DNA from: Streptomyces griseus
GTDB lineage: Bacteria; Actinomycetota; Actinomycetes; Streptomycetales; Streptomycetaceae
Reading direction: 5' to 3'
DNA length: 64,000 nucleotides
Assembly: GCF_900460065.1 (NCBI RefSeq)
Contig: NZ_UAVD01000056.1
Span: 186,001-250,000 of the forward strand
Position numbers and translations under genes: made by a program. Under the pieces are notes generated by a model. That model had not been told where the DNA came from. It saw only the letters and a list, made by a program, of their open reading frames with translations, and searched no databases. The first letter of the stretch is position 1, and each line of letters begins with the position of its first letter. Of this stretch, positions 57,293 to 64,000 are shown in pieces.

Positions 57293-58762
57293 TCAGCGGA
57301 AGGCCGCCACCAGGGCGTCGGCCAGGAGACCCTGCCAACAGGCGTGGTCGGGGCCGCCGTTGTAGACCGTGCGGACGACCCGGTGCCCCCGGGCGCGCAA
57401 CGCCGGAACGAGAGCCGCTCCGTGCGCGGCCGAGGCGGCCCCGTCGTGCAGGCCGAGGGCGAGGTGGACGACGGGGCCGCAGGACCGGGCCCCGCCGGCC
57501 GGGGCCCGGTCCTGGCCGTCGGGGCCCGGGGCGAGACCGTCGAGAGCCTGGTCCCGGCCGTCGAGGGGCCGGTCCGCCTCGCCCGGGGCCTGGTGCCCGT
57601 CGCCGGGCGGACCGCCCGGTGCGGGCGACTGGACGAGAACCCGGCCGAAGCGTTCGGGCCGGGTGAGAGCGGCGTACAGCGCCGTCGTCCCGCCGACCCC
57701 CTGGCCGGAGACGGCGGTCCGGTCCGCGTCGGCGGTCAGCGGCCACCGGGTGCGCGCCCAGGGCAACAACGCGTCGGTGAGGAAGGCGGCGAGGGCGGCA
57801 CGGGCCTCGCTCCCGCCCGGCTCGCCCGGCCGGGGCCCCACGTCCCCGGCACCCGTTCCGCCTCCGCCGGCCCCGGTGTCCTCGGCATCCGGGGAGAGCA
57901 CGACGAGCGGCGGGAGGGCCCCGTCGGCGATCAGCGCGTCCAGCGTGTCCTGGAAGCCGAGCCGCCCGAACCACATGCCCCCGTCGCAGAGCACGAGCAC
58001 CGGCAGCGGCCCCGGAACCGGACGCCCGCTCCCGGAACGGTCGGCCCCGGAGAGGCCCGTCCCGGAACGGTCGGCCCCGGAATGACGACCGGCCCCGGAG
58101 AGACCGGCCCCCTCCGGCGGAAGGTACGTCCAGACCTCGCGCGCCTCGCCCGGCGCCCGGCCGGCGACGGTGTGCCGCTCGACGGCGCCGCGCCGGATGC
58201 CGGGCCGCCGGCCCGCGAAGGGCTGGGCCGGGGCCTCCGGGAGGGCGAACACTGAACTCTCCCCCGCCCGTCGGCGGACCGGCAGGCGGCACGGGTTGAG
58301 GGGGTCCGCCACACCGTGCGCGGTCAGCGCCGCCAGCCTCCGCTGGAGCAGGGCGGGATCGGCGGGCGCGGGACCCGGGGAGATGTCGGCGACCAGCCGG
58401 TAGGACCCCCGGTGGTCGGCGCGCAGCCGGTAGCCGAGGTACCAGACGTCGGTGCCCGGGAGGTGGTGGAGGAGCGTGTCGGCCCGCCGGCCGTGGTCGC
58501 CGATGCCGGTCGCCATGAGGAGGACCTGGCGGGTCGCCCGGTGTCCGCGCCACAGGAAGGTGACGGCGCGATGGCCGGGGTCCGCGTCGAGCGGTTCGAC
58601 GAGCGGGGTGCCGGTACGGGCCGCCCCCTCCCAGAACGCCTCGGTGAGGGCGTCCCGGGCGGCGGCGTCCCGGGCGGCTTCGAGCTGCCGGGCGAGCCGG
58701 GCTATCCGGGGGCCGGTGACCGGCCGGGGGGCGGCGTCCGCCGCACGGGCCGCGTCACTCAT
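57293..58762 (-). CDS. Enterochelin-esterase-like protein (Fes/IroD type) lacking the nucleophilic serine
   Basis: A 489-residue protein of the ferric-enterobactin esterase group. The N-terminal domain (about residues 1-165: AVTFLWRGHRATRQVLLMAT, TDVWYLGYRLRADHRGSYRL) matches the enterochelin esterase N-terminal module. The C-terminal part is an alpha/beta hydrolase (VLVLCDGGMWFGRLGFQDTL, VLVQSPA, end YNGGPDHACW with the catalytic His). The nucleophile elbow, usually GQSxGG, reads SGQGVGGTTALYAAL: the Ser codon is replaced by GGG (57698-57700, residue 355). Two Gly/Ser/Asp-rich insertions (about 218-250 and 395-425) add low complexity. A perfect iron box upstream ties it to iron starvation. 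Catalytic activity is doubtful; siderophore binding or an inactivating mutation are alternatives. Confidence 0.82.
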   Translation of the reverse strand: MSDAARAADAAPRPVTGPRIARLARQLEAARDAAARDALTEAFWEGAARTGTPLVEPLDADPGHRAVTFLWRGHRATRQVLLMATGIGDHGRRADTLLHHLPGTDVWYLGYRLRADHRGSYRLVADISPGPAPADPALLQRRLAALTAHGVADPLNPCRLPVRRRAGESSVFALPEAPAQPFAGRRPGIRRGAVERHTVAGRAPGEAREVWTYLPPEGAGLSGAGRHSGADRSGTGLSGADRSGSGRPVPGPLPVLVLCDGGMWFGRLGFQDTLDALIADGALPPLVVLSPDAEDTGAGGGGTGAGDVGPRPGEPGGSEARAALAAFLTDALLPWARTRWPLTADADRTAVSGQGVGGTTALYAALTRPERFGRVLVQSPAPGGPPGDGHQAPGEADRPLDGRDQALDGLAPGPDGQDRAPAGGARSCGPVVHLALGLHDGAASAAHGAALVPALRARGHRVVRTVYNGGPDHACWQGLLADALVAAFR

Positions 58763-58889
58763 CGGCCGGCCTCACCGGGGTGGCGCGCCCGACCGGACCC
58801 GCCTGGGCGGCCCGCCCGGCCGGCCTCACCGGATCGGCGCGCTCGGCGGGTCTCCGGGCGGGCGTGGTCGTGGGGAAGTTGCGGATCAT
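58755..58889 (-). CDS. Small ORF translationally coupled to the esterase-like gene
   Basis: ATG 58889 opens a 44-residue frame (MIRNFPTTTPARRPAERADP, then a repetitive Arg/Pro/Ala tail ending PVRPADE) whose TGA overlaps the ATG of the esterase-like gene (ATGAGTGA). GGTGG lies before the start. The promoter would be the iron box 95 bases upstream. It may be a leader that couples translation; I recognise no family and it is not MbtH. The low-complexity tail makes a protein function uncertain. Confidence 0.4.
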   Translation of the reverse strand: MIRNFPTTTPARRPAERADPVRPAGRAAQAGPVGRATPVRPADE

Positions 58890-58983
58890 CGTTCCACCGT
58901 TCCGTCGCAGGCGTCCGTGACCACGACGAGCCCCACGGGAACCAGCAGGGCCCGGCGGGCCATCGGCCCGCCCACCTGGAGTC

Positions 58984-59008
58984 AAGTTAGCTTAGCCTAA
59001 GCTAACTT
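58984..59008. promoter_or_regulatory. Iron box (DmdR1/IdeR operator)
   Basis: A perfect 25-bp palindrome containing the 19-bp core TTAGCTTAGCCTAAGCTAA, 95 bases upstream of the small coupled ORF and about 222 bases upstream of the esterase-like gene. It predicts iron-dependent repression of both. Confidence 0.92.
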
Positions 59009-59034
59009 ATCGTTTCGGTGGCGCGGAAAAGGGG

Positions 59035-59073
59035 ACGGGACCGCCCGCCGCGGTGCGCGGCAGCCGGTCCCGT
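59035..59073 (-). terminator. Terminator of the hemL-histidine phosphatase operon
   Basis: ACGGGACCG (59035-59043) pairs with CGGTCCCGT (59065-59073), enclosing an inner GCCGCG-CGCGGC hairpin, 18 bases after the phosphatase stop. It separates that operon from the iron-regulated genes. Confidence 0.7.
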
Positions 59074-59091
59074 ACGTCCCGTGGCGTGGGC

Positions 59092-59820
59092 CTACGCGCC
59101 GAACGCCTTGGACTGCCCCTTCGCGGCCTTCCCCTTCACCGGCTTGGCCCCGGCCAGCAGATGCGCGGGCACCAGGTCCCGGGCCGGCTCCGAGTAGCCG
59201 ACCGAGACGATCCGGTCGCCCCGGTAGGTGAAGCTCGTCAGCGAGGCCAGCGTGCACTGCCGCTTGCGCGGGTCGTGCCACAGGCGGCGGCGCTCGACGA
59301 AGGAGCGCAGGATCCAGATCGGCAGCTGATGGCTGACGCAGACCGCCTCGTGCCCGCGCGCCGCGTCCCGGGCCGCGTCGATCGCGCCCATCATCCGGAC
59401 GACCTGCTCGATGTACGGCTCGCCCCAGGACGGCTTGAACGGGTTGGTGAGGTGCTTCCAGTTGTCGGGCTTGCGCAGCGCGCCGTCCCCGACGCCGAAG
59501 GTCTTGCCCTCGAAGACGTTGGCCGCCTCGATCAGCCGGCCGTCGGTGGCGAGGTCCAGGCCGTGCGCCGCGGCGATGGGCGCGGCCGTCTCCTGGGCGC
59601 GCTCCAGCGGGGAGGCGACGACATGGGTGACGTCGCGCTTCTCCAGGTGTTCGGCGACCCGGTCGGCCATCTTCCGGCCCAGGTCGGAGAGGTGGTAGCC
59701 GGGGCGGCGCCCGTAGAGCACGCCGTCCGGGTTGTGCACCTCGCCGTGCCGGACCACGTGCACCACGGTCAGCTGCTCGTCGCGGTCGACGCTCGCGCGG
59801 TCCGCGCTCCGCTCGCTCAT
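59092..59820 (-). CDS. Histidine phosphatase (phosphoglycerate mutase-like)
   Basis: A 242-residue cytoplasmic enzyme of the histidine phosphatase superfamily. The phospho-accepting His is in VHVVRHGEVHNPDG (about residue 25), the phosphate pocket Arg in ASPLERAQETA, and the second His in VCVSHQLPIW (about 157). The C-terminal Lys/Ala tail (KPVKGKAAKGQSKAFGA) is unusual. Substrate unknown. ATG 59820 overlaps the hemL stop (ATGA), so translation is coupled. In other streptomycetes, as I recall, this gene leads directly into resA; here two surface/iron genes intervene. Confidence 0.92.
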   Translation of the reverse strand: MSERSADRASVDRDEQLTVVHVVRHGEVHNPDGVLYGRRPGYHLSDLGRKMADRVAEHLEKRDVTHVVASPLERAQETAAPIAAAHGLDLATDGRLIEAANVFEGKTFGVGDGALRKPDNWKHLTNPFKPSWGEPYIEQVVRMMGAIDAARDAARGHEAVCVSHQLPIWILRSFVERRRLWHDPRKRQCTLASLTSFTYRGDRIVSVGYSEPARDLVPAHLLAGAKPVKGKAAKGQSKAFGA

Positions 59821-61124
59821 GCGGTGGCCTCCGCCGCGGCACGGGCGGCGGCGGGCAGGGCGGCGGCGACGCGCTCGACCGCCCGCTCGTCGTGGGCCGT
59901 GGAGACGAACCAGGACTCGAACGCCGAGGGCGGCAGGTAGACGCCCTGCGCCAGCATGGAGTGGAAGAACGCGGTGAAGCGGAAGACGTCCTGCTGCTTG
60001 GCGTCCTCGTAGTCGCGCACCGGCCGGTCGGTGAAGAAGACGGAGAACATGTTGCTCGCGGCCGACACCGTGTGCGCGACGCCCTCCTTGGTGAGCGCCT
60101 CGCCCACCAGGGAGCGCAGCCCGGCGGAGACCGCGTCGATCCTGGCGTACGCCGCGTCGTCCAGCAGCCGCAGCTGGGCGAGCCCGGCGGCGGTGGCGAC
60201 CGGGTTCCCGGAGAGGGTGCCCGCCTGGTAGACCGGGCCGGCCGGGGCCAGGTGCGCCATCACGTCGCCACGACCGCCGAAGGCCGCCGCGGGGAAGCCG
60301 CCGCCCATCACCTTGCCGAAGGTCATCAGGTCGGGGCGGACGCCGTCCACGCCGTACCAGCCGGCCTTCGACGTACGGAAGCCCGTCATGACCTCGTCGG
60401 AGATGTACAGCGCGCCGTTGGCCGCGCACAGCTCCTTGAGCCCGGCGTTGAAGCCGTCCGCCGGCGGGACGACGCCCATGTTGCCGGGCGAGGCCTCGGT
60501 GATCACGCAGGCGATCTCGCCCGGGTGCGCGGCGAAGGCGGCGCGCACCGCTTCCAGGTCGTTGTAGGGGAGTACGACGGTGTCGCCGGCCGTGGCGCCC
60601 GTGACCCCAGGGGTGTCGGGCAGCCCGAAGGTAGCCACGCCCGACCCGGCGGCGGCCAGCAGCGCGTCCACGTGCCCGTGGTAGCAGCCGGCGAACTTCA
60701 CGACCTTGGCCCGGCCCGTGAAGCCGCGGGCCAGCCGGATCGCCGACATGGTCGCCTCGGTGCCGGAGGAGACCAGCCGCACCTGCTCGACGGGCTCGAT
60801 CCGCGCCACGATCTCCTCGGCGAGCGCGACCTCGCCCTCACCCGGTGTCCCGAAGGAGGTGCCCCGGGAGACCGCCTCCTGGACGGCGGCGATGACCTCG
60901 GGGTGAGAGTGGCCGAGAATCATCGGCCCCCACGAGCACACGAGGTCGACGTACTCGCGGCCGTCGGCGTCGGTGAGGTACGGACCGGTGCCGGACACCA
61001 TGAACCGGGGCGTACCGCCCACGGCCCGGAAGGCACGCACGGGAGAGTTCACGCCGCCGGGCGTCACGACGGACGCCCGGTCGAACAGCGACTGCGAAAC
61101 TGGGGCTTCGTATGAATACGCCAC
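59817..61124 (-). CDS. hemL: Glutamate-1-semialdehyde 2,1-aminomutase
   Basis: A 435-residue PLP enzyme of the C5 haem route, converting glutamate-1-semialdehyde to 5-aminolevulinate. Motifs include the VTPGGVNSPVRAF opening, LVSSGTEATMSAIRLARGFT, YHGHVD, ISDEVMTGFR and the PLP lysine in LMTFGKVMGGGFP (about residue 271). GTG 61124 with AGGA at 5 bases is preferred; an in-frame GTG at 61181 is possible. It feeds haem to the cytochrome c maturation proteins encoded downstream. Confidence 0.96.
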   Translation of the reverse strand: MAYSYEAPVSQSLFDRASVVTPGGVNSPVRAFRAVGGTPRFMVSGTGPYLTDADGREYVDLVCSWGPMILGHSHPEVIAAVQEAVSRGTSFGTPGEGEVALAEEIVARIEPVEQVRLVSSGTEATMSAIRLARGFTGRAKVVKFAGCYHGHVDALLAAAGSGVATFGLPDTPGVTGATAGDTVVLPYNDLEAVRAAFAAHPGEIACVITEASPGNMGVVPPADGFNAGLKELCAANGALYISDEVMTGFRTSKAGWYGVDGVRPDLMTFGKVMGGGFPAAAFGGRGDVMAHLAPAGPVYQAGTLSGNPVATAAGLAQLRLLDDAAYARIDAVSAGLRSLVGEALTKEGVAHTVSAASNMFSVFFTDRPVRDYEDAKQQDVFRFTAFFHSMLAQGVYLPPSAFESWFVSTAHDERAVERVAAALPAAARAAAEATA

Positions 61125-61200
61125 TTTGGTCCTGATCTGCGATTCGGGTATCGGGAGGCCGGGCCGGGAAATCACTGACAATCTCGGCCACCGGTGAGCA

Positions 61201-61361
61201 GGGAGCGCGCTCCCCTCGTATCACGAAAGAGCGTCAGCCCCCTCGCGTCTGCGAAACTGGGGCGACATAGGGAAAGCTCACACATGCCATGGTGTCAGAG
61301 GCGCGCACGGTCTTGCGGGCAGGTGTTTCACCGCACGCCCGCGGGGGAGGTCACTGACACG
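61201..61361. other. Upstream region of hemL: palindrome and inverted repeat, no gene
   Basis: The 442-bp gap 61125-61566 has GGGAGCGCGCTCCC, a perfect 14-bp palindrome at 61201-61214, and separated TGTCAG and CTGACA arms near 61293 and 61354. The 15-mer CTGCGAAACTGGGGC occurs at 61092-61106 (inside hemL) and again at 61249-61263. Any of these may bear on hemL control. I find no convincing coding sequence here. Confidence 0.35.
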
Positions 61362-61566
61362 ATGATCGGGTTGCGCGGCGGGGGCTGTGTCTCCTAAGAA
61401 GTAGTCGGGTGGATGAGATATGCATCGCGGTGGCGGAGTGGGCGAAGGGACCGACGACCTGGGGCCCGAGCCTGCCCGGCGAGGGCGGCACCGGCGCAGG
61501 GCCGAGCGCGCTCAGAGCAGGGGCGCGGACAGCACGCCGCCCCCCGGGACCAGGAGCGGGGGCGGG

Positions 61567-62004
61567 ATGGGGGTGACGTACAAGTACTTCGGCGCCCCGG
61601 ACGGGGCCACCGCCGCACGTGTGCCCATCTCGATGCGCCCGGAGGAGCTCGGCGGTGACGAGCTGGGCATGGGCGGCATGTTCACCAAGATCAAGCCGGA
61701 GACCGTGGCGGCCATGGTCCTGACCGGGATCCAGGGCATACCCCTGCACAAGGTCCCCCCGCTGGAACTGGTCGTCCTCCACCCCGACTACGCCGTGGTC
61801 AAACTGCCGATGACCGTCGTCGACCCGCTGCGCGGCGTCGGCGAGGAGTCGGTCGGCGCGGCGGCCTTCATCTGGTCCACGGTCCCCGACCGCGGCGGCC
61901 CGCGCGACGCCTTCAACGTCTACCAGCTGCTCCACGAGTGGCAGGACTTCTCCCACCGGCTCCACGACGCGGGGCATCAGGCGTACTGCCTGGTCTGGCC
62001 CTGA
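61567..62004 (+). CDS. Conserved hypothetical protein, 145 residues
   Basis: A soluble protein I do not recognise by name. It opens MGVTYKYFGAPDG, has a helix-forming MFTKIKPETVAAMVLTGIQG, a strand pair PPLELVVLHPDYAVVKLPMT, and ends HEWQDFSHRLHDAGHQAYCL. Codon use is typical of the genome. ATG 61567 follows a G-rich AGGAG site by about 12 bases; an upstream in-frame ATG at 61420 would add 49 low-complexity residues and is less likely. Its position next to hemL is the only context clue. Confidence 0.65.
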   Translation: MGVTYKYFGAPDGATAARVPISMRPEELGGDELGMGGMFTKIKPETVAAMVLTGIQGIPLHKVPPLELVVLHPDYAVVKLPMTVVDPLRGVGEESVGAAAFIWSTVPDRGGPRDAFNVYQLLHEWQDFSHRLHDAGHQAYCLVWP

Positions 62005-62201
62005 TCCGGGGGCGGGCGGCGTTCGAGCGGCCCCGTCCCGCGGCCCCGTCCCGCGGCGCCGGTAGCGCGGGGCGAGGCGACACGGCACAGGCGTACGGCC
62101 GGTTCACGCCAAATATCGTGAGGATTTGGCCGACAGTCGGTCTTCAGCCGACCCACCGGGCACGCCGATGCACAGGACACCCGACCCTCTGGAGGTCCGC
62201 C

Positions 62202-62444
62202 GTGGGCGACGTTCTGCTGGCCCTGTCCCTCCCCGTGCTCGTCTTCGGCGGCGGCATCTACGCGGCCTGCGACTGCTGGTGGCGCCGTGGACATCCGGCG
62301 CCCCCGTCCCCGTACACCCACCGGGCGGCCCGGCTGGCGGAGCGGGAGATGCTGCTCCTGGCCGAGGAGATCGTCGACGACGCGCACGCCGCGCTCAGCC
62401 CCCTCTACGACGCCCCTGGACCCTGTCGGCACACCGCCGCCTGA
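62202..62444 (+). CDS. Small single-pass membrane protein, 80 residues
   Basis: GTG 62202 with GGAGG 7 bases upstream opens one membrane helix (VLLALSLPVLVFGGGIYAAC), then CWWRRGHPAP and a helical, acidic segment (AARLAEREMLLLAEEIVDDA). Function unknown. The double Trp and Cys at the membrane edge are notable. Confidence 0.65.
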   Translation: MGDVLLALSLPVLVFGGGIYAACDCWWRRGHPAPPSPYTHRAARLAEREMLLLAEEIVDDAHAALSPLYDAPGPCRHTAA

Positions 62445-62557
62445 CCCCGCAGGGCCGCCCTTCCGGCGACGACGGCAGGGTGACGACAGGACCTGGCCCC
62501 GCCGACCGGCCCTCCGGCGTCCCCGGCCCCCGGCCGCACCGCTCGTCCGGGCTCCCC

Positions 62558-63214
62558 TCACCCCCCGGCCGTTCCGGGGTTCCCGTCCGCCCCGGGGTTC
62601 CCGTCCGTCCCGGGGTTCCCGGCCGTCCCGGGGTTCCCGGCCGTCCCGGCGGGACGCCACCCCGGATCACGCCCCGTCACCGCCAGCAGCCGCTCGAAAG
62701 CGGTAGCCCCCTCCCCCACCGGGAACGGCTCACCGAACACCTTCATCTCGCGCGCCTGCGGAGCCATCGCCGCAAGCCCCGGCCCCAGTTCGTCGACCAC
62801 GCCCTCCTCCGGCACGAAGTCCGAGCCCGTCGCCCGCGCCAGGTCCCAGGCATGCACCGTCAGATCACCGAGCACCATGAGCCCCACCGTCCGGGCCGGC
62901 AGCCCCATCTGCCCGGTCGTGCCCTCCTCGACGCCCGGCACGCTCCACGCCGCCACCAGCCGGGCCGTCTCGTCACCGAACCTGCCCCGCCAGTCGCCCG
63001 CCACGAACTCCGGCTCCCGCCCGAAGTCCACCTCCTCGCGGGCCGCCAGGGCCTGGAAGTTCACGACCACCTGGAACAGGTGGTTCACCAGCGCCCGTAC
63101 GTCGTACTCGGCACAGGGCGTACCCGCGCCCAGCTGCCCGTCGTCGATCCCCCGCACGACGGGCACAGCCCGCTCCGCGGCGGCTTCCAGCAGTTCACCG
63201 ATCGTCTGTGTCAT
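62558..63214 (-). CDS. TIGR03086-family metal-binding (DinB/MDMPI-like) protein
   Basis: A 218-residue protein. The helical-bundle core opens with IGELLEAAAERAVPVVRGID and has PCAEYDVRALVNHLFQV (His near residue 48) and a later VHAWDLARATG (His near 138). These fit the maleylpyruvate-isomerase/DinB-type metal-binding bundle of the TIGR03086 group. The reaction is unknown; relatives use mycothiol. The last 27 residues are a repeat tail (GNPGTA units) encoded by an 18-bp tandem repeat. Divergent from the AraC gene. Confidence 0.85.
   Translation of the reverse strand: MTQTIGELLEAAAERAVPVVRGIDDGQLGAGTPCAEYDVRALVNHLFQVVVNFQALAAREEVDFGREPEFVAGDWRGRFGDETARLVAAWSVPGVEEGTTGQMGLPARTVGLMVLGDLTVHAWDLARATGSDFVPEEGVVDELGPGLAAMAPQAREMKVFGEPFPVGEGATAFERLLAVTGRDPGWRPAGTAGNPGTAGNPGTDGNPGADGNPGTAGG
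62574..62645. repeat. 18-bp tandem repeat (4 units) at the 3' end of the TIGR03086 gene
   Basis: Four consecutive copies of CCGGGGTTCCCGKCCGYC run from 62574 to 62645 and encode a collagen-like Gly-Asn-Pro-Gly tail. Units are almost identical and in frame, so copy number may vary among strains. Confidence 0.88.
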
Positions 63215-63328
63215 GCCCCCACCCTGCGCCCGCGCACCACCCGGCGTCTTGAAGAAACACGACAGGCGCGGCGGACACGGGACGACGACACGACAGGCGC
63301 GCGGCGGGCACCGGACTACGATCGGGCC

Positions 63329-64000
63329 ATGGCCGCCGGACCCCGCCGCGACACCCGGGGCATCGTCGACGCCCCGGACCTGTTCGCGCACGTGCGCTTC
63401 CGCCGCCGCGAGCCCGCCGCCGCGCTGCGCCCGTATCTGGAGCACTACTGGCTGATCGACTGGGACCTCACCGAGCCGTACGCCGCCCATGTGGTCCCGC
63501 ACCCGTCGGTGAACCTGGTCTTCCAGCGGTACGAGGCCGGGGACGGCCCCCGCGAGCGGTCCGGGTACGCCGAGGTCGCGGGCGTCGACCCCGGACTCTT
63601 CGCCCGGAAGCTGGCCGGGCGCGGCCGGGTCTGCGGGGTGCAGTTCCGGCCCGGCGGGTTCCGCCCGTTCGCCCCCGGACGCCCGGTCTCCGCGTGGACC
63701 GGGCTGCGGTCCGACGCCGCCGCCGCGCTGCGGCTGCCGCCACCCGTCCGGGGCGTCCTGGACCCGGACGACGAGAACGCGCGGGTCACGGCCCTGGACG
63801 CCTTCCTGCTGGCCCTGGAGCCCCGCCCCGATCCACAGGCGACGCTGGCCATGGCCGTCGTCGACCGGGTGCGCACGGACCGCACCGTGCTCCGGGTCGA
63901 CCGGCTCGCCCGGGACGCCGGGCTCTCCGCCCGTTCCCTGCAACGGCTTTTCTCCGCGTACGTCGGCGTCGGCCCCAAGTGGGTCATCCTCCGCTACCGC
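63329..64000 (+). CDS. AraC-family transcriptional regulator (3' end beyond window)
   Basis: The first 224 residues of an AraC-type regulator with the N-terminal DUF6597-like ligand region (PYLEHYWLIDWDLTEPYAAH, then QFRPGGFRPF) and the start of the AraC helix-turn-helix (VDRLARDAGLSARSLQRLFS, about residues 190-210). The gene runs off the right edge while still open. TACGAT lies 6 bases before the ATG with no ribosome site, so the mRNA is probably leaderless. It is divergent from the TIGR03086 gene, a plausible target. Confidence 0.85.
   Translation, partial: MAAGPRRDTRGIVDAPDLFAHVRFRRREPAAALRPYLEHYWLIDWDLTEPYAAHVVPHPSVNLVFQRYEAGDGPRERSGYAEVAGVDPGLFARKLAGRGRVCGVQFRPGGFRPFAPGRPVSAWTGLRSDAAAALRLPPPVRGVLDPDDENARVTALDAFLLALEPRPDPQATLAMAVVDRVRTDRTVLRVDRLARDAGLSARSLQRLFSAYVGVGPKWVILRYR

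Noticed and set aside
58755..58889. MbtH-like protein beside the esterase-like gene
   Set aside because: Length and position invited this, but the Trp/Pro signature residues of MbtH are absent.

Overview
The window is a stretch of high-GC actinobacterial chromosome and looks like core Streptomyces. Reasons: third codon positions are almost always G or C, GTG starts are frequent, several genes appear to be leaderless, and the gene content is typical of the genus. It carries a fused two-domain FO synthase (FbiC), the futalosine menaquinone genes mqnE/mqnP/mqnL with a UbiX, a ResB/CcsB cytochrome c maturation operon beside hemL, DmdR/IdeR-type iron boxes, and many LLM-class oxidoreductases. I see no prophage, transposase, rRNA, tRNA or CRISPR array.

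Layout. 0-15 kb: an F420-reductase-like dehydrogenase, a LuxR regulator, a secreted necrosis/ethylene-inducing-like protein (NLP), an aldo/keto reductase, fbiC, a HAD phosphatase, a 1165-residue secreted beta-domain protein, a class B penicillin-binding protein and an LLM oxidoreductase. A decayed methyltransferase N-terminus lies behind fbiC. 15-21 kb: an iron-regulated divergent locus (penicillin acylase fused to a siderophore-type GNAT, against a siderophore-interacting flavoprotein) and an APC amino acid permease with an elaborate control region. 21-27.5 kb: a five-gene minus-strand catabolic cluster (LLM, SDR, LLM, amidohydrolase, aldehyde dehydrogenase) marked by CTGACG-N3-CGTCAG palindromes. 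27.6-32.7 kb: VOC, MOSC, M23 peptidase, an MFS exporter preceded by an 18-residue leader peptide, and a small secreted protein. 32.8-40.4 kb: fatty-acid genes (acyl-CoA synthetase, thiolase, divergent FabG4-like reductase and MaoC hydratase) around a 26-bp dyad, a putative zinc peptidase and a TetR regulator. 40.5-44.7 kb: a secreted hydrolase, a DAACS transporter behind a cysteine-rich leader peptide, a DUF4229 protein and a GNAT. 44.8-55.5 kb: menaquinone genes and cytochrome c maturation. 55.5-64 kb: a lipoprotein polysaccharide deacetylase, an enterochelin-esterase-like protein under an iron box but lacking its nucleophilic serine, a histidine phosphatase, hemL, small unknown proteins, a TIGR03086 protein and the start of an AraC regulator.

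How they fit together. FbiC makes the F420 precursor FO, and the window holds a candidate F420:NADP oxidoreductase plus three LLM oxidoreductases. UbiX supplies prenylated FMN for MqnL, and MqnE/MqnP/MqnL build menaquinone for the respiratory chain that the ResA/CcdA/ResB/CcsB and HemL proteins equip with haem. Two separate iron boxes tie the acylase-GNAT, siderophore reductase and esterase-like genes to iron starvation. The strongest leads for new biology are the cysteine leader upstream of the DAACS transporter, the acylase-GNAT fusion, the serine-less esterase, the palindrome-marked LLM cluster and the MFS leader peptide. All functions are read from sequence by eye; no database search was run.
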